DNA of 64,000 bases, from the NCBI GenBank assembly GCA_001910725.1, contig MJGA01000010.1, forward strand, positions 744,001-808,000, in the 5' to 3' direction. This stretch comes from Phanerodontia chrysosporium (taxonomy: Eukaryota; Basidiomycota; Agaricomycetes; Polyporales; Phanerochaetaceae). Positions 1 through 10,752 of the stretch are shown here, one piece after another. The translations under genes and the position numbers were made by a program. Numbering within the stretch: the stretch's first letter is position 1; the number at the start of each line of letters is the position of its first letter. Below the pieces are notes generated by a model. The model was given only the letters and a program-made list of their open reading frames with translations. It ran no database searches and was not told the DNA's origin.

Positions 1-747
1 GCCGCCCCCTACTCCTCCCTTGCCGAGCGCATCTCGCTTCGCAAGGAGACCCAGGAAAAGGTCTACGAGGAGGTCAAGGAGAAGCTGGCCGAGATCGAGC
101 GCCCCAAACAGCGCGAGAAGTATCTCCTCCAGCGCCAGCGTAACCGTCGCACCGTCACCCGCCCCGTCCCGAAGGTCGAGCAGGATCGCATCAACGAGGA
201 GTTCGAGGAACGCCTCTGGGCGCTCGAACAGGCCTCCAGGCTCATCATGGAGATGAAGGCGCGCAAGCGTCTCGAGGACCGGATTTCGAATCCGGCGCCC
301 TCACTCCTGAGTCGCCTGGGCCCCCCTCAGCACCTGTCTCAAGAAGAGGTCGAGGAGACATACGGGAATGACGGCGACATGCAAGGCAAGGTCCCAAAAG
401 AAGCAGGTCGTATGCAGAAGTCGCACATCATCGATCGAACTAAAGAGATGATGAATTTGTTCAACGCGGTAAACCTTCGTCTGATACCGCTCAGCGACCA
501 CCTCGTCGACATCGACAAAGTCGACAAGGAGCTAGGCGACGAGGTCTCGAAGTTGCTCGTCGACTTCGAAGACTTATACGACCACTTCGACGAGAACAAG
601 GGGAGAAAGAAGTTGAAGGGAAAGCACTACAGGTGGATTACGAGGGATCTAAAGAAAATAAAATATGTATCCTTCGAAAACTTTAGTACTCGATATGTAG
701 AGATCGCAAGGGAGCTCGTCACTCTCAATATCTCATTCGAATACTAA
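1..747 (+). CDS. Pre-gag ORF of element A, C-terminal part (unknown function)
   Basis: The frame is open from base 1 to a TAA at 745-747, about 248 residues, so the start is outside the window. The protein is very rich in Glu, Lys and Arg and its first ~100 residues look like a coiled coil. It contains L-E-D-R-I-S and ends with the pattern L-x2-I-x2-[IV]-S-F-x6-[FY]-x2-I-x2-E-L. Both recur in the pre-gag ORF of element B (26445-27182), which is otherwise very different. It lies 133 bp before gag and in another frame. No known domain is recognised. It could be a retroelement accessory protein or an N-terminal Gag module. Confidence 0.6.
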   Translation, partial: AAPYSSLAERISLRKETQEKVYEEVKEKLAEIERPKQREKYLLQRQRNRRTVTRPVPKVEQDRINEEFEERLWALEQASRLIMEMKARKRLEDRISNPAPSLLSRLGPPQHLSQEEVEETYGNDGDMQGKVPKEAGRMQKSHIIDRTKEMMNLFNAVNLRLIPLSDHLVDIDKVDKELGDEVSKLLVDFEDLYDHFDENKGRKKLKGKHYRWITRDLKKIKYVSFENFSTRYVEIARELVTLNISFEY

Positions 748-880
748 GTCCACCTGTAACCCGATGCAATAAAAACTCCATCTGACACTGAACTTCTGTG
801 TGATACATAAGAGTTTTCCTTACTTTCCAACTGTAAAAGTGGAAAGAATTTGTACTAACATACCTTTTGACTAAGAAACA

Positions 881-2447
881 ATGGCTGACGCTGATCAAAT
901 CGCTGCCATCAACTGGACTGACATCAACTTGTCCTTGGACAATATCCAACTCTCTCACGAGACCACGGTTCAGACCATCTCCTTGGTCGCAGCACCAGAG
1001 GAAATATCGCAGAACCAAAGGATTTTCATCCAAGAATCGATCTATGCGGGGGTTGTAGAAGCCTCCCGACAGAACGAGGCCCACGTGAGGCACCTCTTCG
1101 ATGGGTTCCTCAATATTTTTAATGGAGCTATGACGTCGATTCTGGAGAGGGTGGACGAAGTCCGCCATGAGCTGGTCGAAACCCAGAAAATCACCTATGT
1201 CCAGGAAGCCGGGCTGGAAAGCGTCAAGGGGATTGCAGACAATGTGATCAAACAGTTGAACGCCCTCCCAGCCGGTATCGGTTCAGGAGGTGGCGCACCT
1301 GCTCGCCCCAAGTCAGCCCAACCGCCGCTCTTCTCAGGCGAGAAGAATACGACGAAGTTTGAGGAATGGAAAAATCTGGTCGAGCTTTGGAACAGCACTC
1401 AGGGCATCACGACGGACAAACAGCGCATAGTCAATGCATTGTCCCTGTTGCGCGAACCAGCCCTGAAGCTGATGCAACCACTGCTGGACAAGAACGCCAG
1501 GGGCGAGAACATGGGCTCGGTCGACAGCTTCTGGGCTAGTCTCCAGACGGTATACAGTCAAAAGGATGTTACGCGCACGGCAACGAAGGACCTCGAGAAG
1601 CTACTCAACAACAAGTCGGCTCTCCAGAAGGACATCATCGACTACTCGGTTCACTTCAAGGTACTCCTTGATAACAGCAGCAAGCCATTCACGGATGCGC
1701 ATATGATTAACAAGCTGTACGACAACGTCGAGGAGAAGTTGGGCATCTTCGTGCTGGGTCGCGGTCGCTCGAGTTGGCCTACAACCGCGTCGGAATTCAT
1801 GACGTATCTCGTTGAGGCGTACAAGGAACTCTATCCCGACCGCGCAGCAACGCACATCTTCAGCAAGGAAAACTCGCACGGCTCGGGTTCTACACTGGAC
1901 CCGAATGCTATGGACATCAGCGCGGCTCAGACGGGCAAGGGCAAAGGCAAGGGGAAACAACAGGCGAATTCACAGGAAGCCAAGAAGGTTTCAACTCCCT
2001 GCACCATTTGCACTGAGCTGAAGAAGTTCTCGCGTGCTAAAACGCACGTCACTTCGGACTGCTTCTCGCTCAAGGACCAGAAGCCGCAACAGTCCACTGG
2101 TAACAACAACAACGGCAAGGCCTCCTCCTCGAGCGGGGGGGAGTAATAATCAAGGAAAAGGCAAGAACGCAGCGGCAATCGCCGCCAAGAAAAACTCCTT
2201 CAACCAAGCGAAGGCCAGGATGGCCGAACTGGAGAAGGAGATCGCGGGACTCGAGGCCAACGACGAAGTCGTCATCAATGCGGCCCATATCCACGAATGG
2301 ACGGAGGAGGACGAGAAGGAGTTGAAACAGACTCCCCCCCAGGAACCCGTTGATGAGCGGGAAGCTAGGCGTGCACGTATGAGGGCCCGAGCTGCTAAAT
2401 ACGCGAAATCGTCTGACCGAAAAGTGGATTTTCTCAACGACCTGTAG
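881..2447 (+). pseudogene. Gag of element A (one-base frameshift)
   Basis: ATG at 881 opens a Gag-like protein: a helical capsid region (about residues 140-350) with the W-x-S-L-x-x-V-Y type motif of gypsy Gag, then a Gly/Lys-rich tail. A zinc-knuckle-like C-x2-C-x12-H-x4-C lies near residue 375. The frame stops at 2146 just after a run of seven G (2135-2141). Removing one G lets it continue with sensible sequence (Lys-rich, then acidic, then Arg-rich) to TAG at 2445-2447. So either the G run is one base too long in this assembly, or this is a true mutation. Confidence 0.8.
2426..2432 (+). other. Possible -1 ribosomal frameshift heptamer, gag to pol of element A
   Basis: The heptamer GGATTTT sits in the gag frame as G_GAT_TTT, four codons before the gag stop at 2445. 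The pol frame is -1 relative to gag and is open from 2417, so the two frames overlap across this site. GGATTT-type sites are known to slip in some retroviruses; use here is inferred. Confidence 0.4.
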
Positions 2448-4106
2448 TGGATCCCTGCGTCCTACAGGTTAATAACGCTGATCATGTACCCACGGCCGAG
2501 TCTACACTGGATGTAGATAGAGTAATTGACATTGATGTATTGAACGTCTCACGTAATAAATCATTATCGTTCAAACTTCCTATTACTCTGTGGGTGTATG
2601 GTAAAAAAGCGCAGGCAGAAGCCCTGGTTGATTCAGGCGCCACAACGAGTTTCATCAATCACAGCTTCGTCGAAAAGAACAATCTGGTAACTATTAAGTT
2701 GGCAAATCCGTATGAAGTAAAAAATGCGGATGGAACGATCAATAAAGCAGGACGAATCACTCACGCCCTGCGAGCCTACTTGGAAATTGGAACGCACAAA
2801 CACACCCAATATTTGCTCGTGACGGTTTGCACGACAAAGACATGTATATAGGGTACAAGTTCCTACACCGGCATAACCCAGAAATTGACTGGGCAAAAGG
2901 CAATTGGGAGTTCACCAGATGTCCTGAATCATGCAAAGTCTCCAGCATGGCACAAAAACTCCAAGCCCTCGACATCGAAATCGGCAATGACGAGGAGCTG
3001 GCAGAGCTCAAACCAGAGCAACCTTGGGAATCCTCACTGAACGATATTGGAGAAGAGGATATTCCCCACCACATCAACTGGGTTGATTTCAGTAATCCAG
3101 AGGAACGAACGCAAGCCGAGGCTGTCGCTGACATCCTGGAAAAGGATGACGACGATACAGTTGACACCTCGCAATGGAAATCACAGGTACCGAGTTGGGT
3201 CCACAAATTCGAAAGCGTATTCAGTAAGACCAAGTCTGAACACATGCCCACCCACAAACCATGGGATCATGCCATCGAATTTGAGGAAGGAGCTAAGTTA
3301 CCCCCAATCGGAAAGGTGTACCCACTAGACCAGAGACAACGCTCGTCTTTCGACGAGTGGATTCGTGAGGAACGCCGAAAAGGCTGCATAGAAGAGTCGA
3401 AGTCACCCATCGCTGCATCATTCTTTTTCGTAAAGAAGGCTGATGGTAGTTTGCGACCTTGCATGGATTATTGCCCCTTGAACGGAATTACAAAGAAGAA
3501 CCGTTATCCTATCCCTCGCATCGCCGATTTAATCGACGCACTATCTCAGGCGTCGATATTCACTAAAATCGACCTTCGATGGGGATATAACAATGTCCGC
3601 ATCAAGGAAGGTGACGAGTGGAAAACGGCTTTCGTAACCAAGGACGGTTTATTCCAGGCCAAAGTTATGTACTTTGGATTCGCAAATGCACCAGCAACGT
3701 TCCAGAATATGATGAACAACATTTTCGAAGACCTTATCCGTCAAGGAAAGGTTATGGTCTACCTCGACGATATCCTCATCTTCGGCAACGACCGCGAGGA
3801 ACATCGAAAGATCGTACACGAAGTGTTGCAGCGACTGGAAGACAATGACCTCTTCGCGAAGGCAGAAAAGTGTCTATTCAAGAAGGACAAGCTCGCCTAT
3901 CTCGGCATGATTATATCCAAGAATCATGTAGAAATGGATCCTGCTAAAGTCACAGGCGTAACGGAGTGGCCCGTACCAACCAAGGTCAAGCACGTTCAGG
4001 CATTCCTTGGATTCGCGAATTTCTATCGCAGGTTTATTAAAGACTTTGCGAAGATCACGAAGCCACTCACGGTACTCACCAAGAAGGATCAACCATGGGA
4101 ATGGGG

Positions 4107-4638
4107 TGTCAAAGTAAACCCCGCTACTTACCTTAGTAGCTTTGGTGGGGTTGGACTTGACTGTGAGTGTGCGAGTGAAGTGGGTGAAAGACGAGGTAGA
4201 TGATGCTGGGGACTTAAGCCCAGCAGAGCCCGGTATATATACATGAAGGGGAGGACCCCTGGTACTACCCGAGACCCCTAATACTGCCCATCACATGCGC
4301 GATGGCGTGATGATGGTGCGATACTTGCCAAGACACTCCGGGCTCGGCGAAGTCTAAAGCCGAGTACCGGATGTGTCCGGAACCTTCTACGCTATTCTAA
4401 AATACACTACCCGGACCCTGGGTCCGGCTACCTACTATACCCTTGTACCGGAGCGTCTACATCATAGATAAGATAAAGATAAGATCCTCACATGACTCTG
4501 AGTCCATTCCCAGCACGTGACCAACACGTGACCGCGTTCTGACGTGTGCCTGTCCTAACCCTAGTCCATAACCCTAACCCCTAGCGCCTACTGGGCGCTT
4601 ACGAGAATAAAACTGTAGGGAATTAGAAAACTGTGACA
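4107..4638 (-). repeat. Solo LTR of family A inside pol
   Basis: 532 bp with TGTCA...TGACA ends, in reverse orientation to the host element and flanked by the 5-bp target duplication TGGGG (4102-4106 and 4639-4643). It has the same length as the 3' LTR at 8027-8558 and differs from it at only about a dozen positions by eye. It interrupts the RT/RNase H junction. A second member of the family therefore inserted into element A and was reduced to one LTR by recombination. Confidence 0.95.
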
Positions 4639-5439
4639 TGGGGTTCTGACCAGCAGAAGGCGTTTGACGACCTGAAAAAGGCGTTCACTTCTGCACCAAT
4701 TCTACGAATTCCGGACGACGTTAACCCGTTCAGGCTCTCTACCAACGCGAGTGACTTCGCGATCGGCTCGGTTTTGTCACAACTCGACCCAAACGATAAG
4801 CTTTACCATCCGGTAGCCTTCCACTCCAAGTCACTCAATGTTCACGAAAGGAACTATGAGATATACGACAAGGAGATGTTGGCCATCATCCGCGGGTTAG
4901 AAGAGTATAGGCACTATCTAGAGGGACATCCGGAGAAATTCGAGATATGGTCAGACCACCAGAACCTGACTTATTTCAAGCAGGCCCAGAAATTGTCTCG
5001 CCGTCAAGCTCGTTGGGCACTATACCTAACAAGATTCCATTTCACACTACACCACAAGCCGGGTAAAACAATGGGAGCTGAAGACCCTCTGTCCAGGAGA
5101 CCAGATCATGAAGAGGGGGTAGAACTCGATAATTGCGACTATATTCTTCTGAAGCCAGAATTTTTCACCAATCTGCTCGAAGTCTGCGCGATCGACGCCT
5201 CCCATAACGCTCCAGTAAACGACGATTTACTACTCCAAGAAGTCAAGAAGGCTCTGTTATCTGACGAAGTCACCAAGAACTATCAATCGTTACTCAAATC
5301 AGGCCCACGCGAGTTCAAGAAACCGTTAGAGGAATGGAACTTTGAGAATGGATTGCTACTCTTCCGGGGACATATCTACATACCAAAGGATGAGAATGAG
5401 GACCTACGACGATGAGTAGTCCAAATGCACCACGACCAC

Positions 5440-6287
5440 TGATGCGCTTGTGCGCGGTTAGGCCGAAAGAAAGGGAGAACGTAGAGAGGGAGATGGAGGG
5501 GAACGGGATAGGCGTCGGCCGAGGGCGCGCGAGCAGTCGGAGTAGAGGTGAGCGCAACTACGGGGACCGAGGCGACCGGATGTACCTAGAATAGAAAAGA
5601 ATAAGATTGTTAGTAACACTAGACGCGAGCCGCGGTCAGCGGGCAAGTGGGTGGTAGAAGACGAGAAGGAGGAGAGAAAGACGCGAGGAAGAGGCCGAGG
5701 CTCGCGAGGTCGCTCGCTCGGCTTGGGTGCTCGGGCGAAGTCAAGGATCGCAGGGACGAGTTCGCAGGCGGAGTCGCGGGTCACAGAGGAGTCGCTAGAC
5801 GATGTTCGCAGACACGCTTGTAAGACTTAGGGCGAGAGGGGAACTTGTTCGATTCTGTCTACTACAGGGGAGGTATTTTATACTATTCTACTCAGCCACC
5901 CTACGTCAGAACTATACAGTACTATGTTCCTACACTCTCCGACGGCGGTGAAACCGCTTAACGAGGCCTGCGCGACGTCGGCGACGATACCGCGAGGACT
6001 GAGGGAGGCTCGCAGCAGGCAGCGAGGTCTGGTGCGCGGGCGAATACTTAGGCCGAGCAGGCGCTGCTCGGACGCGGTGTGGGACCCATGTGGCGAGGCG
6101 CTCGGCAGGGTTCGGCATCGGGTGCGTGATTCGGGGCGCTGACGTGTTGGTTGCGACGCGTTTGGGAGGACTCGGGTGAGCACATGGTGCGGTCGTCTTG
6201 GCTTCAGCTTTATCGGCTGACGATGCGAGGTGTGGGAGACACACGTTCTGACGCGTCGGCGGGCGCAGCGGCGCGCGGGGCGCATCA
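5440..6287. mobile_element. Non-autonomous DNA transposon (848 bp) inside pol
   Basis: The insertion begins TGATGCGC and ends GCGCATCA, perfect 8-bp terminal inverted repeats with weaker similarity a little further in. It is flanked by a 4-bp duplication CCAC (5436-5439 and 6288-6291). Taking it out rejoins the integrase zinc-domain reading frame (His-Asp-His-Pro-Ser-Ala-Gly). No transposase-like ORF is visible inside. GC content is high. The superfamily is not assigned. Confidence 0.75.
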
Positions 6288-7345
6288 CCACCCATCAGCC
6301 GGACATCCAGGCAGATGGAAGACCTACGAACTTGTCTCCCGAAACTATTGGTGGCCGGGAATGTCTGTCTTCATCAAGAAATACGTCACAGGTTGCGACA
6401 CGTGTAAAGCGAATGAAAAATCGCACACAGCAGACCTACGGACAACTCATGCCCAACAAGGTACCTAATGGACCTTGGGAAGTTATTACCATCGACTTGA
6501 TTACTCAGTTGATGCCGTTAAGAGGAAAGGATGCCATTCTAGTCGTTGTATGTCGACTCACCAAGAGAGCACATTTCTTCGCGATAACGAACAAATTCTC
6601 TGCTAAAGACCTCGCAAAGATCCTGATGGATAGAATTTACCCTATCCACGGACTACCTTTGCAGATAATCTCAGACAGAGGAACTCAATTCGCGGCTGAA
6701 CTCTTTCAAGAATGGTGTAAGCTACTCGGTATCGAGTCAGCGATGTCTACGGCATATCACCCTCAGACAGACGGTCAAACAGAACGAGTAAATCAAGTTC
6801 TAGAACAGTACCTACGCTGCTTCGCTGATAATGTCAATCACGAAGATTGGGTCGATTATCTGCCCACCGCAGAATTTGCCTACAACAATGCAGCACACGA
6901 AAGTACAAAGGACACGCCGTTCTTTCTAGAATATGGTAGACACCCATGGGCAGGACCAATTCTCGACAAGCAAGCCAAAAGCAAAGACTTGAACGAGATA
7001 TTCAGACTTAGACAGGACGCCCAAGACAAGGCCAAAGCAGCCCTACAACTAGCAGCGGACCGTATGAAGTGGTACTACGACCAGAACAAGCAAGAAGTGC
7101 CGTTTAAAGTTGGCGACAAAGTCTTGCTGAACTCAAAGGATTACCAAACCACTCAACGCACGCTGACACCAAGGTACCTAGGACCGTTCGAAATCATCGA
7201 GCAACTGTCCAAAGTAACCTTCAAGGTGAAACTGCCTCCACAATACAGGGCATATCACCTGGTGTTCCACGCTAGTAAATTAATTCCCTATTCTACACCC
7301 TCCATCGTCGGCCAATGAGCTGCACCACCAGAGCCAGAAGTTCAT

Positions 7346-7987
7346 GACGGAGAGCTCGAGTACGAGGTCGAGAAAATTCTCAACTATAAGACTACCGGGC
7401 GTGTCAGAAAACGAAACTGGTACATGGTTCGATGGAAGGGTTACGGGCCAGAAGAAGACAAATGGGAACCAGAGAGTAATCTGGAAGGTGCTAAAGAGAA
7501 GATCACGGAATTTTGGCGCGTTCGGAACAAAGAAGCACCTATGGAAACAGACGGTTTAGAACTCGACGAAGAGGAAACCCTTCAGATCGTTCTAGATGGT
7601 GGAAAAACACCATCCAAGAGCACCACCGAGGCAGCAGGCTGGGACCTGTATGCAGCAGAAGATGTAACAATTTCAGCAGGAGACCGCAAACTCATCAGCA
7701 CTGGCATTCATATCCGAGTTCCAACTGGAACCTATGGACGAATCGCATCACGATCAGGACTGGCACTCAAAGGCATTCATGTTGGCGCAGGAGTTATCGA
7801 CCAGGACTACACGGGCATCGTCAAAATACTACTCCTTAACACAAGCGACAGTGACTTCACAGTCACGACTGGAGATAGGGCGGCTCAATTGATCCTGGAG
7901 AAAATCGCCAATGCCGACATAGAAGTTGTCGAAACGCTACAGTCAACCGATCGTGGGTCAGGCGGGTTTGGATCCACTGGAAAATAA
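7346..7987 (+). other. Chromodomain and dUTPase at the C-terminus of element A Pol
   Basis: The chromodomain spans about 7350-7515 (E-Y-E-V-E-K-I-L and Y-M-V-R-W-K-G-Y-G, then W-E-P-E) and would tether integration to modified histones. After a short linker, 7590-7987 reads as a trimeric dUTPase with all five motifs: AGWDLYAAED, GRIASRSGLA, GVIDQDYTG, GDRAAQLI, and the Gly-rich RGSGGFGSTG at the end. The catalytic Asp and Tyr of motif 3 are present. dUTPase hydrolyses dUTP and would limit uracil in the reverse transcript. It has been reported in some basidiomycete gypsy elements (from memory, Phanerochaete). Element B has the chromodomain but no dUTPase. Confidence 0.9.
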
Positions 7988-8026
7988 AAGTCTTCTCTCG
8001 GGAGTTCGAATCTGAAGAGGGGGTAC

Positions 8027-8558
8027 TGTCACAGTTTTCTAATTCCCTACGGTTTTATTCTCGTAAGCGCCCAGTAGGCGCTAGGGGTTAGGGTTATGGA
8101 CTAGGGTTAGGACAGGCACGCATCAGAACGCAGTCACGTGTTGGTCACGTGCTGGGAATGGACTCAGAGTCAAATGAGGATCTTATCTTTATCTTATCTA
8201 TGATGTAGACGCTCCGGTACAAGGGTATAGTAGATAGCCGGACCCAGGGTCCGGGTAGTGTATTCTAGAATAGCGTAGAAGGTTCCGGACACATTCGGTA
8301 CTCGGCTTTAGACTTCGCCGAGCCCGGAGTGTCTTGGCAAGTATCGCACCATCATCACACCATCGCGCATGTGATGGGCAGTATTAGGGGTCTCGGGTAG
8401 TACCAGGGGTCCTCCCCTTCATGTATATATACCGGGCTCTGCTGGGCTTAAGTCCCCAGCATCATCTACCTCGTCTTTCACCCACTTCACTCACACACTC
8501 GCAGTCAAGTCCAACCCCACTTAAGCTACTAAGGTAAGTAGCGGGGTTTACTTTGACA
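8027..8558 (+). repeat. 3' LTR of element A
   Basis: 532 bp, TGTCACAG...TTTGACA, preceded by the polypurine tract GAAGAGGGGG. It contains a TATA box (TATATATA near 8424), and near its 3' end the splice-donor-like AAG/GTAAGT (donor at 8534). It ends at 8558. Confidence 0.95.
8078..8432 (+). promoter_or_regulatory. U3 promoter region of LTR A
   Basis: Seen: TTAGGG-like repeats (8085-8111), two CACGTG E-boxes a few bases apart (8136-8155), a cluster of GATA-factor-type sites on the minus strand (TTATCTTTATCTTATC, near 8184), a hairpin with 6-bp arms CTCGGC/GCCGAG near 8303, then the TATA box near 8424. All are also in the solo LTR at 4107-4638. Control by bHLH and GATA factors is inferred from the motifs only. 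Confidence 0.5.
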
Positions 8559-8631
8559 GGCTGTCACTCCAGCGCTTCTGCATGTCACAGTTCAGAGTAA
8601 TCGCTTCTGTCACCTACTGCCCCTAACCCTA

Positions 8632-8710
8632 CAGCCGTTTGCATAATTCCGTGAAATTGCCAACGCGCAGGAATTTGTTTGGCCTTGCTTGTCGTAAACA
8701 AAGTGTGACC
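8632..8710 (+). repeat. Left inverted repeat of the two-gene transposon
   Basis: Shares CCGTTTGCATAATTCCGTG and flanking sequence, including GCCAACGCGC and TTGTTTGG further in, with the reverse complement of 13659-13737. Confidence 0.8.
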
Positions 8711-8755
8711 AGTCACCGTCCCAAACAGGCAAGCGCTTGTCGCAGCACTTGCATC

Positions 8756-9827
8756 ATGCCTGCCTCGTTCTCTCGCGACCTCCGGGAGCGCATCGTCCGC
8801 TGGTATAATAAAGAGAACCTCACTATGACAGAGGTTGCAGAGCGTGCTAGGTGCTCTGTCGGCTTTGTGTCCAAAGTCGTCAACCTTCATAAGACATTTG
8901 GAGATGTCGTCGACCCCTTCTCGCACCGCACTGGACGTCCAGTCTCTTTTAGCACAGAAGATCTGAGCTACATCAGGGCGACCATCGACGCACGCCCTAC
9001 CATCTTTCTTGATGAGATACAGACCAAGTTAGCTCATGTTCGTGGCCTCAATATATCCCTATCGACACTCTCCCGTGCACTGCGTGCTTTGGCACTGACG
9101 CGCAAAGCAGTTGCGAAAGAGACTTCGGAGCGAGACGATGAGCTGCGAACACTCTGGGAGATGGATATGGCGCAGTACACAAATCCAGAGGTCTTCATCT
9201 TTCTCGATGAAAGTCACATCGACCAACTTGCAATGCAGCGAACACATGGCTGGTCCCTCCGAGGAGTGCCCTGTGTAGATCCAGCAACATTTCTCCGGGG
9301 AACACGCTACTCGATCCTTTTGGCCCTTGGCCTCCATGGAATAATTGCACTGGATATCTACAAGGGTTCTGTGACCAAGGAGATCTTCCTTGGCTTTGTT
9401 CGAGAGCAGGTGGTGAGCTATAGTGGAATTGAGTCAGCGGCATAAACCTAACAGACCTATAGGCCCCTCAACTCAATCCGTATCCTGCTCCGAAGAGTGT
9501 AGTTGTCATTGATAACTGTGCAATACATCATGATGAAGAACTCCGGGCTCTGATCGAGGACGAGTGTGGTGAGCATTGTGATGCCCACTCCATGCTACCG
9601 AAATCTCATCTATGGCAGGTGCACGTCTTATCTACCTTCCACCGTACTCACCAGACCTGAATCCTATTGAAGAAGCCTTTTCGTCAATCAAGCATTGGTT
9701 GCGAAGGAACGAAGGTGCACTCACATCACCCGACAAGCTCCAATGGCTAGTCCATCAGGCTGCTATCTCCGTCACAGCGCAGCATGCGTATGGATGGTTC
9801 AATGACTGTGGCTATATATTCAACTAG
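8756..9827 (+). CDS. DDE transposase, Tc1/mariner-IS630 type
   Basis: Three exons, 8756-9412, 9463-9568 and 9619-9827, with two 50-bp GT-AG introns that keep the frame. The N-terminus is a winged helix-turn-helix DNA-binding region (RDLRERIVRWY; TMTEVAERARCSVGFVSKVV). Catalytic residues are visible: first Asp in IFLDESHID, second in VVVIDNCAIHH, Glu in DLNPIEEAF. About 35 residues separate the second Asp and the Glu. Length is about 323 residues, normal for the family. No stop or frameshift is seen, so it may still be functional. The inverted repeat lies about 45 bp upstream of the ATG. Confidence 0.88.
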
Positions 9828-10752
9828 AGCAACTAACTGTAATGACTGAATGAGCACAAATTATTGCATATTAAACGTTTGCTCTAAGTAAACGAGAGAT
9901 CACCGACAGTGACATGCATACTTAGGCCCGCTTCACCCGCTTCGACTCCATCCTGTTTGCCCACGCATGCGCAAAGCGACGAAGCTGGAAGACTTGGCCT
10001 TCCGGAAGACCAGTGAGCTCCTGCATGCGGGTGACAGCAGGCGCATCAAGGGTATCCGGGGAATAGCCCACCGCCTCGAGACTACTGATGGCTCGTGCAA
10101 TCGCAGTGGGATCAATGTTCCTTGCCTTGCCGAATGCTTCAAGGCATGCTGCAAGCTTGTCCTCGATTGGTGGTGGTGGGGATGACGTATGCTCTTGCAC
10201 CTCTGCCGAAGCCACAGGAGGACTGAGAGGCGCAGATGGGGTAGCAGGTGCACGTGGGGGTGTGGTCACTGACTGCATGGCGATGTTGAGCAGAGGGACA
10301 ACAGTGTTGACCAACGAGCTATTGATGTCGGCGACGTTCGCGAAAGCACTGCCAGGGCCCGTGGGTCCACGAGGCTTTGGCGAAGGCACTACAGACCTCC
10401 CTGTCCACTCGGCAAGCAGAGACGAAGGTGGAGGCACATGGACCGACGCAGCATCACCCTGCGCAACTAGTGCACTACCCCACTGGTTGAGGCGCAAGCG
10501 ATTGAGCTGGATATGGTTGGAGTTTTGGTCAATAAAACAGGCGCCATGCGAGGTACATGGCCAGGCTGCCTTGATCGCATCGACAATGGCCGCAATCTTG
10601 TGCTGTTGACTGCTATACATGTCAACACAAGGTACCTATGCATGAATGAGTTACAAGAAACATATCAGACCGCTAAAACTTACACGTGTGCCGACAACGA
10701 GCTCGACAGATTCATGGACACTGTCACGGATGTGACGGTGCTGCCCTATTTT

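Larger units (their letters stand above)
2417..7987 (+). pseudogene. Pol of element A: PR-RT-RNaseH-IN-chromodomain-dUTPase, broken
   Basis: Protease has the DSGAT active site (near 2633). RT runs from about 3260 to 4106 and contains the Y-L-D-D box (near 3763). RNase H resumes after the solo LTR at 4639 (TNASD, EMLAII, DHQNLTYF). Integrase has the HHCC zinc domain and D-D-E core (6292-7300), followed by a chromodomain and a dUTPase. Breaks: a one-base loss in a G run at 2824; the solo LTR at 4107-4638; TGA at 5413; the 848-bp insertion at 5440; a frame change near 6430; TGA at 7316. There is no ATG at the start, as expected if pol is made by -1 frameshifting from gag. Confidence 0.9.
1..8558 (+). 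mobile_element. Element A: Ty3/gypsy chromovirus with dUTPase, 5' end outside window
   Basis: Order seen: pre-gag ORF, gag, protease, reverse transcriptase, RNase H, integrase, chromodomain, dUTPase, polypurine tract (8015-8023), 3' LTR (8027-8558). The 5' LTR and primer-binding site lie left of the window. The copy is dead: frameshifts near 2141, 2825 and 6430, in-frame TGA at 5413 and 7316, a solo LTR of the same family inside the RT/RNase H junction and a DNA transposon between RNase H and integrase. The gene order PR-RT-RH-IN-chromodomain is that of chromoviruses. The bases just right of the LTR are GGCTG; the matching left target copy cannot be seen. Confidence 0.93.

Noticed and set aside
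8085..8111. TTAGGG-like repeats as a telomere remnant
   Set aside because: They are part of the LTR A sequence and occur at the same place in the solo LTR, so they are element sequence, not chromosome end.
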